Assembly (NCBI GenBank): GCA_041675005.1 | Contig: JBAYUQ010000016.1 | Span: 1-64,000 of the forward strand | Origin: PGYR01 sp041675005 | GTDB lineage: Bacteria > Bacteroidota > Ignavibacteria > Kapaibacteriales > UBA2268 | Length of the DNA stretch: 64,000 bases | Direction of reading: 5' to 3' | Part shown: piece after piece, positions 1-7,274 of the stretch | Layout of the letters: each line of letters begins with the position of its first letter | Numbering within the stretch: the stretch's first letter is position 1 | Notes under the pieces: model-generated | Databases searched by the model: none | What the model saw: only the letters and a program-made list of their open reading frames with translations | What the model was told of the DNA's origin: nothing | Position numbers and translations under genes: made by a program

Positions 1-157
1 AAAAATACTTAATTATTTCTCTAGTTTTTGCTTCAGAAATCCTTGAACGATATATATACTTGTTAATCATTGGTGTCATTGACGTTAAGCTGTTTTGTTA
101 ATTGCTTAAGTTGTCAAGACCCTATGTTTATTCTCTACGAATGAATCTAAGGCACAA

Positions 158-613
158 TTGCCCGATGGTGCATTTGGTATAGGTTCTAGTTTCTCTAATG
201 GTTCACCTACTCTAAGTGGGATGTATTCATTTTCTCCTTCATTCGATTTGGGATTGAATTTAGGTTATATATCTAATAGTAGTTCTATAGAAGCAAATGG
301 TAGTAAAACGACATCTACCACTAGTCAAACATCTATTGGTTTAACTGGTCGTTATTTCTTTGTAGATAACAAGAGAATTGACCCTTTCTTCTCTTTTGGA
401 TTGGGCTTTGCAACTGCAGATAACAGACCAGATGAATTAGGATTTAGTCTTATGTTTGGTGGTCAAACGCAAGTTGCAGAAAACTTTTTCGTTTATATTG
501 CTACTGGTATCGGATATAGTAGTGCGAGCGAAACAGAAAACAACATAACAAGAAGTACTAGTGAACTATCATTCGTGACTACTTCTGTTGGTGCTATAGT
601 TTACTTCAAGTAA
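158..613 (+). CDS. Small outer-membrane beta-barrel protein, 5' end apparently disrupted
   Basis: The 151-residue frame reads as the mature part of an eight-strand type outer-membrane barrel. It has alternating hydrophobic/polar strands, Gly/Ser-rich turns, a 'GRYFFV' strand after a long loop, and a C-terminal 'GAIVYFK' strand like those recognised by the Bam machinery. There is no ATG start; the only usable start is TTG at 158, directly after codons reading 'STNESKAQ', which look like the end of a signal peptide. A hydrophobic stretch reading 'KYLIISLVFA' lies in another frame at positions 3-32, so the signal peptide may have been split by an insertion or frameshift. Family membership is inferred from pattern only; substrate and role are unknown. 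It may be a pseudogene. Confidence 0.55.
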   Translation: MPDGAFGIGSSFSNGSPTLSGMYSFSPSFDLGLNLGYISNSSSIEANGSKTTSTTSQTSIGLTGRYFFVDNKRIDPFFSFGLGFATADNRPDELGFSLMFGGQTQVAENFFVYIATGIGYSSASETENNITRSTSELSFVTTSVGAIVYFK

Positions 614-642
614 ATATTAGCCCTTACATTAAATTAAAAAGA

Positions 643-680
643 AGCTGTCTAAAAAATAATAATTAGACAGCTATTTTTTT
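643..680. terminator. Bidirectional hairpin terminator
   Basis: A 10-bp perfect stem (agctgtctaa / ttagacagct) is followed by a T run on the plus strand and preceded by an A run. It can therefore stop transcripts from the barrel gene on the left and from the minus-strand hydrolase on the right. Confidence 0.8.
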
Positions 681-735
681 ATCTTACTGATTCATCAATC
701 CTATGGATTCCAATTCAGACATAGAAATGGAACTA

Positions 736-1497
736 TTACCCCAAATACATTTTCGCCCAGTTATAGATGATATCTGCTGTTTTGATAGCATTGCCCTCAT
801 CCATAATTAGATGCCCATAGTTGTTCAGCATTATATAGCTGCGATGTCCACGAACTTGTGCTAATATCTTGCGGGCTTCGTCTAACGAGACAGTATCGTC
901 ATCAGGAGAGTGAAGAACTAAAATAGGTGTTTTCAATTTAGATAGGTCATAGTCCTTACTATTCGTAGTCAAATTATCAAAGAAATCCTTAGTAAGAGTG
1001 AATTCTATTCCACCGATTGTACGTTTTGAAGCTCCCTTTTCCTCAGCTTCCTTTACGTTGCGACTCAGTACGTGGCATAGATGATCAGGAGTTGAAGGAG
1101 CTGCGATAGTTACCAACGCCTCCAAAGGTTCATATTCCATAGCAAATTTCATCATAGCCGAACCGCCCATAGAATGACCTATCCCGAGCTTTGGTGCTTC
1201 GTAATTCTCTTCTAACCACTTCGCCGCCAATCGAATATTCTTCAGATTAGTAGAGTATGTCGTCTGAGCAAAATCACCTTCCGAATCACCCAAGCCAGGG
1301 AAATCAAAACGCAATAGCGCAATACCTTGAGATACTAATTGCTTTGATAAATGCTTAACTACCCTGAGGTTCTTAGTGCAAGTGAAGCACGGTACGTAGA
1401 GGCAAAAGTATTTGGGATAACCATCTTCGGGTAAATCCAGCTCTGCTGACATCTCATAACCGTCATGGCCTTGTATAGTAAATTTTTTTATTTTCAT
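736..1497 (-). CDS. Alpha/beta hydrolase (OsmC-associated hydrolase type)
   Basis: A 253-residue serine hydrolase with the alpha/beta fold, predicted cytoplasmic. The nucleophile elbow 'GIGHSMGG' puts the catalytic Ser at residue 109. The acid is in 'HSPDDD' (about 199-201) and the His in 'NNYGHL' (229). The segments 'PGLGDSEGDF' and 'TIAAPSTPDHL' match the hydrolase half of the bifunctional hydrolase/OsmC proteins, but the OsmC peroxiredoxin half is absent, so this is the stand-alone version. There is no signal peptide. The natural substrate is unknown. A bidirectional hairpin terminates the gene. The fold is near certain; the OsmC-type subfamily is likely. Confidence 0.85.
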   Translation of the reverse strand: MKIKKFTIQGHDGYEMSAELDLPEDGYPKYFCLYVPCFTCTKNLRVVKHLSKQLVSQGIALLRFDFPGLGDSEGDFAQTTYSTNLKNIRLAAKWLEENYEAPKLGIGHSMGGSAMMKFAMEYEPLEALVTIAAPSTPDHLCHVLSRNVKEAEEKGASKRTIGGIEFTLTKDFFDNLTTNSKDYDLSKLKTPILVLHSPDDDTVSLDEARKILAQVRGHRSYIMLNNYGHLIMDEGNAIKTADIIYNWAKMYLG

Positions 1498-1551
1498 TGT
1501 TGTGCCGTTTAGTTTCTTGCAAGTTAAGAATTAAATAGACGGATTAGAATA

Positions 1552-1606
1552 GCAAATCTTTGTGGCTTTACTTCGATTTCGCTCAGCACAAGTGTGTTAA
1601 AAAAAA
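1552..1606. repeat. Dispersed intergenic repeat, copy 1 (TTCG...CTCAGCAC type)
   Basis: This block recurs with few changes at 17943-17997; the two share 'gtggctttacttcga' and 'ctcagcacaagtgtgtt'. The core 'ttacttcgannnnnnctcagcaca' also occurs at 11661-11690 and 43855-43884. It lies between genes and ends in an A run. It resembles REP-like intergenic repeats widespread in Bacteroidota genomes. Confidence 0.75.
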
Positions 1607-1626
1607 GCCGACGGTTATACAACGAA

Positions 1627-2025
1627 CTATTTATCTTTTTTCATCAATATAGTCCAAAGTAGTAACACAAATAGAAGAGTAATAATAGAAAAGAACTTCT
1701 CGAAAGTAGTCTCTGCGAAGGCATTGCCAACTGTGTTTAATCCAAAAAGAACCAGAAACACCCATAGGAAAATATCGACTATTTTCAGGGGGATAAGACC
1801 TTTTACATACTCCCCTTTTATCAGTAGCGCATAACATAACAATAGGTTTATGAAGACCGAAATTAACTCAAAAACATACATCTCATTGTCATTGGTTAGG
1901 TTTCCACCCCAAGCAATTTCATAAGGTATAAATTTCATAATTATACATAAGTGGAATATAATCACAGCCACTAGTAGCCCAAGCATGATCTTAATCGCGG
2001 TTTGTTTATTTATTATGTTTTTCAA
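1627..2025 (-). CDS. Four-helix membrane protein of unknown function
   Basis: A 132-residue integral membrane protein with four predicted transmembrane helices (about residues 12-32, 48-68, 80-100 and 108-126). The first and second helices are separated by a loop containing 'IPYEIAWGG', a motif I associate with small uncharacterised Bacteroidota membrane proteins. There is no catalytic motif. It stands alone, 87 bp downstream (in the transcription direction) of the lipoprotein gene at 2113-2700. I do not recognise a function. Confidence 0.65.
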   Translation of the reverse strand: MKNIINKQTAIKIMLGLLVAVIIFHLCIIMKFIPYEIAWGGNLTNDNEMYVFELISVFINLLLCYALLIKGEYVKGLIPLKIVDIFLWVFLVLFGLNTVGNAFAETTFEKFFSIITLLFVLLLWTILMKKDK

Positions 2026-2112
2026 AACTTGTTATCTCATGGATTAGTTTCTTTTTAAATTTATTTCTCTAAATCTACCTTCGCAACTCCGTTAGGAGTT
2101 GAATATGAGTAT

Positions 2113-2700
2113 CTACTTCTTTTCTAACACATCTCTTTCAAATTTATAAATAGCTTTTATTTCTGATTGATTTAGTGGCTTTGTATAAACCTTATTGGTA
2201 TAAACGAATTCGCCATTTCTTTCTATAGTAATTGTATCACTTTTGAAGACTATATAATTGTCTATTGAATCAAGGACATTATTTCTGAAGTACACGATTT
2301 GATATTTAATAGTTTTACTTCTCAACTCGTTTCGGGGCGGAACAAATTTTGATTTGAACTCTATTACAAGTTTATCATTCGGCTTTAACAAAGCTAACTT
2401 GATTTTTTCAATCCCCAAAGCTCCTTTAACATCATATCTTTGTATTAATGAATTATTGAAAGTGAATTCATTCTCTTTGTCCAATATTGCGATTTTATTG
2501 ACAAGAAAGTTGCTTGAAAGTAGAAATTTGTTGTTCTTGTTTGTGCTGTCATTTTGTATTACCCCCCAAGAATCTAAGAAAATGTATTTATCAGTTGTGT
2601 CGTTATTCTCAAAATCTATGAAAACACTATTGAGCTTAGGCTCTTCATTTGAGCAACCAAATAGAACTATAACTACAAATATTATAAGTGGTTTAATCAT
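2113..2700 (-). CDS. Hypothetical lipoprotein
   Basis: A 195-residue protein with a short hydrophobic leader and lipobox ending 'VLFGC' (Cys16), so it is predicted to be lipid-anchored after signal peptidase II cleavage. The mature part is rich in Asn, Asp and Lys and alternates like a beta-rich periplasmic domain. No known domain is recognised. Its start overlaps the last 8 bp of the upstream gene (2693-3103), which indicates one transcript and coupled translation. Confidence 0.65.
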   Translation of the reverse strand: MIKPLIIFVVIVLFGCSNEEPKLNSVFIDFENNDTTDKYIFLDSWGVIQNDSTNKNNKFLLSSNFLVNKIAILDKENEFTFNNSLIQRYDVKGALGIEKIKLALLKPNDKLVIEFKSKFVPPRNELRSKTIKYQIVYFRNNVLDSIDNYIVFKSDTITIERNGEFVYTNKVYTKPLNQSEIKAIYKFERDVLEKK

Positions 2701-3103
2701 TCATTTTCTCTTCAAGTTTTTCATAGTCCATTTCAAGAAAAATATCAAGAAATTCTAATGCTTCTTTTTTCTCATACTCCCATTTGTCAATTGCTTCAAC
2801 AACTACTTTTTCCCCGAATAAACCTAGAAATGATTTTTTTATAACAGGCCTTCCAAACCAAATTGAAAACATAATTTTATTTTCTTTTTTATGAGCTGTC
2901 AATCCTAAACTATAATTTGTCTCGATGTTTTTGAAGTCTAGAGATGGATTATAACAAGGTTGTTCAAGTCCTTCCATCTTAACTAATTCTGAACCCCAAG
3001 AATAACTATCAGCTATTTGCTTAACTTCATCAGTAGTTAATATATTATCCTTGTTTTCTATCTCTTCTTTATCAGGGTGACATATTGAGTATTTGTATTT
3101 CAT
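2693..3103 (-). CDS. Small soluble protein of unknown function
   Basis: A 136-residue protein with no signal peptide or membrane segment, predicted cytoplasmic. The centre contains 'IMFSIWFGRPVIKKSF' and the C-terminus is acidic and helical. It is first gene of a two-gene unit with the lipoprotein at 2113-2700, with an 8-bp overlap. I do not recognise the family. A cytoplasmic protein paired with a small lipoprotein could be a specialised immunity or chaperone arrangement, but nothing in the sequence proves that. Confidence 0.6.
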   Translation of the reverse strand: MKYKYSICHPDKEEIENKDNILTTDEVKQIADSYSWGSELVKMEGLEQPCYNPSLDFKNIETNYSLGLTAHKKENKIMFSIWFGRPVIKKSFLGLFGEKVVVEAIDKWEYEKKEALEFLDIFLEMDYEKLEEKMND

Positions 3104-3173
3104 TTTAATCTCTGTTTTCTCTTAATATACTAAAATTATGCATTCAAACTCTGCCCTCGATGTTACATCTCAC

Positions 3174-3199
3174 TCCGCCTTCGACTCCGCTCAGGCATC
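3174..3199 (-). repeat. Dispersed repeat overlapping the ligA stop codon
   Basis: The 26-nt sequence GATGCCTGAGCGGAGTCGAA plus GGCGGA on the minus strand is identical to 6778-6803 on the plus strand. Here it supplies the last two sense codons (Asp-Ala) and the TGA stop of ligA. It contains the inverted core shared by the TTCG...CTCAG family. Confidence 0.8.
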
Positions 3200-5191
3200 G
3201 TAGCCCTCTATCATCGCAAAAAACTGATCTTCGTTGAGGACTGTGACGCCCAGCTCTACGGCTTTGTCGTATTTACTCCCGGGGCTGTCGCCTACTACTA
3301 CGTAGGATGTTTTCTTACTAACTGAACCGGTTTGCTTTCCTCCAAGATTCTCTACTATTTGACCTGCTTCCTTGCGGGTCATACGGATTAGCTCGCCTGT
3401 GAATACGAAGCTCTTACCGGCTAATGCGTCTGATTGTGGCTCGTCCGCTTCATCTGACTCGAATATTAGTCCTGCTCTCTTTAGTTTCCCGATTATGTTC
3501 AGCTCATCTTCATCATTGAAGTAATCTACGACTGATGCCGCCATTACGTCGCCAACTTCGTGGATTGCTTTTAGAGTATCGTAATCCGCGTTTTCCAGCT
3601 CGGTTATATTCTTGAAATTCTTGGTTAATAGCTTCGCTCCCTTTTCACCTATGAAGCGGATACCTAGTCCGAATAGCACTCGGTTGTAGGGTTGCGTTTT
3701 GCTCTTTTCTATTGCCTCGAATAGCTTGGTTGTGCTTTTCTCGCCCCATCCCTCTAGTTCTTGCATATCGGGTCGGTGCTGCTCCAAATCGTAAATATCA
3801 GCGACATTGTTAAGCCATCCTTTTTCTACAAAATCATCTATTATTCGCTCGCCCATACCGTCTATGTCCATCGCATTCCGCGATACGAAGTGCTCTATTT
3901 TCCGCTTGATTATTGTCTTCGAGCTTTTGTCCGAGACATAGTGTGCTGCATCGCCTTCGTTTCTATGGATTGCTGCACCGTCTATTTCGGCAGGGAACTC
4001 GAAAGGAACAGAGTCGCTTGGTCGCTTGTTTAGGACAACTTGCGTTACTTTGGGGATTATCTCGCCGCCTTTCTCGACCATCACGTAGTCACCAACTCGT
4101 ATGTCTTTCTCGGCAATGTAGTCCGCATTGTGAAGCGAGGCGCGGCTGACAGTTGACCCAGATACGAATATCGGCTCCAGTATAGCGACTGGTGTTACTG
4201 CGCCTGTACGACCTATTTGTAGCTGTATATCGAGCACTTGTGTTTCCATTGATTCGGCTTCGTACTTATACGCCATAGCCCAGCGTGGGGCTCTAGCTAC
4301 GAATCCTAGCTCGTCTTGATACTTTTTCTCATTGACTTTGACTACTATTCCGTCTATCATATATGGCAACTCAACTCGTCTTGTGTTCCACTCGTCTATG
4401 AATTTGAATATCTCATCTACCGAATTGCAAACTGCGAAATGCGGTGAAACTGGGAAGCCCATTTCCTTGAGGATTTCTGCGTTCTTCTCGTTTGTTTCTA
4501 GCTCAGCTCCATCTACAAATAGTGAGTAGCAGTACATCTGTAAATTTCTAACTGCTGTAATTCGCGAATCCAATAGCTTCAAACTGCCGGCAGTTGTGTT
4601 TCGTGGGTTTGCGTATAGTTTGTCGCCGTTTTCCGCTCTTTCTTTGTTGATTTTTTCGAATTGTGGGTTGGTCATATATACCTCACCTCGCACCTCGAAG
4701 TTCTTCAAATCGCCAGAAACAGAAAGGGGAATAGAGCGAATAGTTACAGCATTGCTCGTTACATCATCTCCTTTGAAGCCATCACCTCTTGTTACCGCTC
4801 GGCTCAGCTTCCCATTCTCATAGACTAAGCTGAGGGCGACTCCATCAAATTTCAGTTCGGCTGTGTAGCTGAATTTCACGTTCTCCAATCCCTTACGGAC
4901 TCTAGCATCGAAATCCTCGACTTCCTCACGGCTATATGTATTTTGAAGTGATAGCATTGGCTGTGAGTGTTCTACCGTTGTGAACCCCTCGACTGGCTCT
5001 CCGCCGACCCTTTTCGCGGGGGAATCATCAGTTGCTAATTCAGGATGTGCTTTTTCGAATTCGAGTAATTCATCGAATAGAGAATCAAACTCTCTATCGC
5101 TTATAACTGGTTCATTTTTAACATAATATAAGTGGCTGTGTTTCTCAACTTCTGCTTTCAGTTCTTCGTATTTTGTATTTATTTCAAACAT
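3191..5191 (-). CDS. ligA: NAD-dependent DNA ligase LigA
   Basis: This 666-residue enzyme seals nicks in duplex DNA during replication and repair, using NAD+ to adenylate itself. The N-terminal Ia domain 'HLYYVKNEP..SDREFD' binds NMN. The nucleotidyltransferase motif 'AELKFDG' has the adenylated Lys at 114, and the 'VEKGGEIIPKV' OB-fold segment follows. A helix-hairpin-helix region (about 440-570) and a C-terminal BRCT domain (about 588-663, 'GKSFVFTGEL') complete the usual order and length. The four-cysteine zinc finger expected around residues 400-427 is absent, because all its Cys positions are replaced. It is divergent from lpdA with a 171-bp gap. The stop codon lies in a dispersed repeat. 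Confidence 0.97.
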   Translation of the reverse strand: MFEINTKYEELKAEVEKHSHLYYVKNEPVISDREFDSLFDELLEFEKAHPELATDDSPAKRVGGEPVEGFTTVEHSQPMLSLQNTYSREEVEDFDARVRKGLENVKFSYTAELKFDGVALSLVYENGKLSRAVTRGDGFKGDDVTSNAVTIRSIPLSVSGDLKNFEVRGEVYMTNPQFEKINKERAENGDKLYANPRNTTAGSLKLLDSRITAVRNLQMYCYSLFVDGAELETNEKNAEILKEMGFPVSPHFAVCNSVDEIFKFIDEWNTRRVELPYMIDGIVVKVNEKKYQDELGFVARAPRWAMAYKYEAESMETQVLDIQLQIGRTGAVTPVAILEPIFVSGSTVSRASLHNADYIAEKDIRVGDYVMVEKGGEIIPKVTQVVLNKRPSDSVPFEFPAEIDGAAIHRNEGDAAHYVSDKSSKTIIKRKIEHFVSRNAMDIDGMGERIIDDFVEKGWLNNVADIYDLEQHRPDMQELEGWGEKSTTKLFEAIEKSKTQPYNRVLFGLGIRFIGEKGAKLLTKNFKNITELENADYDTLKAIHEVGDVMAASVVDYFNDEDELNIIGKLKRAGLIFESDEADEPQSDALAGKSFVFTGELIRMTRKEAGQIVENLGGKQTGSVSKKTSYVVVGDSPGSKYDKAVELGVTVLNEDQFFAMIEGYDA

Positions 5192-5362
5192 TTTTCAATC
5201 GGAGTATAATATATCTATGAGTAATTAGTTATTAACTGCAATATAAAATATATTTCGAGTGATTAATAATTAAATACGAAATTTGAGAAAACTCGAAAAA
5301 AGAATTAACTTGTATTCTGTAAAAATGAAAATTATAAAAGACTAAAAATTAAAGGTTTTACA

Positions 5363-6763
5363 ATGGCAAATCATTCATGTGATGTAGTAATAATCGGTTC
5401 TGGACCTGGTGGCTATGTAGCTGCAAACAGAGCTTCACAATTAGGACTAAAAACAATTTGTGTAGAGAAAGCTGAACTAGGTGGAGTATGTTTGAATTGG
5501 GGATGTATCCCAACAAAAGCATTATTGAAATCTGCTGAGTACGCTCATTTCCTAGCTCATACTGAAGACTACGGATTTGAAGTAACTAACGTGAAAGCAA
5601 ACTTCGGTAAAGTAATCGAAAGATCTAGAGGCGTAGCTAACCAAATGTCTGGCGGTATCAAATATCTTTTCGGCAAATACAAAGTTGAAAAAGTAGAAGG
5701 TCACGGCAGAATAGCAGCCAAAGGTAAAGTAGAAGTACTAGACCCCAAAGGTAAAGTAACAGATACTATTACTGCTAAACACATAATAATAGCTACTGGT
5801 GCTAGACCAAGAGAAATGCCAGGTATTGAAGTAGATAGAAAGAACATTTTGACTTCGAAAGAAGCAATGATACAGAACAAAGCTCCTAAAGACATGATTA
5901 TCATGGGTGCTGGTGCTATTGGTATCGAGTTCGGATATTTCTACAATGCATTCGGTACAAAAGTAACTATCGTTGAGTACCAAGATAGAATATTACCTAT
6001 CGAAGACAAAGACGTATCAAGAGAATTAGCTCGTAGCTTCAAGAAAGATGGTATCGAGATGCTAACTTCTGCTAAAGTACTAAGCGCTAAGCCAACAAAA
6101 ACTGGCGTAGAAGTAGTAATAGAAAGAGACGGCAAAAAAGAGACACTAAAAGCTGAGAAAGCTATCAACGCTATCGGAATACAAGCAAATATCGAAGGAA
6201 TTGGCTTGGAAACTGTAGGCGTAAAAGTAGAAAAAGGCTCAATAGTAATCGATGAACTATGCCGTACAAACGTAGAAGGTATATACTCTATCGGTGATGT
6301 AGCTGGTGCTCCTTGGTTAGCCCACAAAGCATCTGCTGAGGGTATCGCTTGTGTAGAAGCAATAGCTGGTCATTCTGACAAAGGTATTGACTATAACAAT
6401 ATCCCTGGCTGTACTTACTGTATCCCACAAGTGGCATCTATCGGTATGACTGAAGAGAAAGCAAAAGAAGCTGGTCACAAAGTAAAAGTTGGTAAATTCC
6501 CATTCACAGCGAACGGAAAAGCTCACGGTATTGGTAAAACACAAGGATTTGTGAAGCTAGTATTCGATGAGAAATACGGTGAAGTATTGGGTGCACACAT
6601 GATAGGTCCAGATGTAACTGAACTAATCGGTGAAATAGCACTAGCACGTTCACTAGACGCAACTGCACACACAATAATGAAAACTATACACGCTCACCCT
6701 ACTCTTGGCGAATCTATTATGGAAGCGTCAGCAGCAGCCTACGGCGAAGCGGTAAATATATAA
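5363..6763 (+). CDS. lpdA: Dihydrolipoyl dehydrogenase (E3)
   Basis: This 466-residue flavoprotein reoxidises dihydrolipoamide with NAD+ in 2-oxoacid dehydrogenase complexes or the glycine cleavage system. Visible features are the FAD-binding 'GSGPGG' (12-17), the redox disulfide in 'GGVCLNWGCIPTK' (Cys43/Cys48), the NAD-binding 'GAGAIGIEFG', the second FAD motif 'YSIGDVAG', and the C-terminal 'HAHPTLGE' dyad (His445/Glu450). Length is standard. It stands alone, so the partner complex is encoded elsewhere. A hairpin terminator lies 57 bp after the stop. Confidence 0.97.
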   Translation: MANHSCDVVIIGSGPGGYVAANRASQLGLKTICVEKAELGGVCLNWGCIPTKALLKSAEYAHFLAHTEDYGFEVTNVKANFGKVIERSRGVANQMSGGIKYLFGKYKVEKVEGHGRIAAKGKVEVLDPKGKVTDTITAKHIIIATGARPREMPGIEVDRKNILTSKEAMIQNKAPKDMIIMGAGAIGIEFGYFYNAFGTKVTIVEYQDRILPIEDKDVSRELARSFKKDGIEMLTSAKVLSAKPTKTGVEVVIERDGKKETLKAEKAINAIGIQANIEGIGLETVGVKVEKGSIVIDELCRTNVEGIYSIGDVAGAPWLAHKASAEGIACVEAIAGHSDKGIDYNNIPGCTYCIPQVASIGMTEEKAKEAGHKVKVGKFPFTANGKAHGIGKTQGFVKLVFDEKYGEVLGAHMIGPDVTELIGEIALARSLDATAHTIMKTIHAHPTLGESIMEASAAAYGEAVNI

Positions 6764-6777
6764 GATTGAAAGAATAT

Positions 6778-6803
6778 GATGCCTGAGCGGAGTCGAAGGC
6801 GGA
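6778..6803 (+). repeat. Dispersed repeat downstream of lpdA
   Basis: A 26-nt copy identical to the one spanning the ligA stop (3174-3199, opposite strand). It sits 15 bp after lpdA, before its terminator. Confidence 0.8.
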
Positions 6804-6819
6804 ATAATAGAATAATATA

Positions 6820-6849
6820 AGAGACGTGTGAAAATACGTCTCTTTTTTT
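6820..6849 (+). terminator. Terminator of lpdA
   Basis: Stem agagacgt / acgtctct with an 8-nt loop, followed directly by a run of seven T. Confidence 0.85.
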
Positions 6850-7274
6850 ATGCCAGTAATCCCCCAAACCTCACGTAAAACCGTCATTCTAGAGATCGTG
6901 TCATTACGAGGAGCGTAGCGACGTGGTAATCTCTTTATGTCTGAATCACGGATTTTTTGGATTTATGGATTGCACGGATAATTATTATCAAAAATGTAGA
7001 GACTTATTGTTTAGAACGACTTGTATTTTAGCCACAGAGTGGCTGTATATCTGTAGCAAATAGGTAAAAATCAACCTACAAAGCCCCAGAGGGGCGGAAT
7101 ATCTTAATAATAAAACGCACACCAAACAAGCGATTCAAGTTACCTGTAATTGGGTAATACGTCATTCAGTGGACTCGTAGCTCACTGAGGTTCTCGAAGT
7201 ACTCCGCTCAATGACCGCATTTTATACTCCTTAGTCTGAACTCTCTTGTCCTAAAAAAGGTTGCCACCCTTTAT
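6850..7274. repeat. Gene-free island of degenerate intergenic repeats
   Basis: No credible gene lies here. The stretch contains 'acgaggagcgtagcgacgtg' (about 6907), a type of sequence often repeated between genes in Bacteroidota. It also contains 'gccacagagtggctgtatat' and 'agccccagaggggcggaata' (about 7030-7100), two hairpin-prone sequences of the same kind, and near 7180-7225 a degenerate TTCG/CTCA block. I read it as a mosaic of decayed REP-like elements. The family assignment comes from memory of similar sequences, not from a search. Confidence 0.5.

Noticed and set aside
1631..1837. Minus-strand 68-codon frame within the membrane protein gene
   Set aside because: Shifted reading of the 1627-2025 gene, which has the clearer transmembrane pattern.
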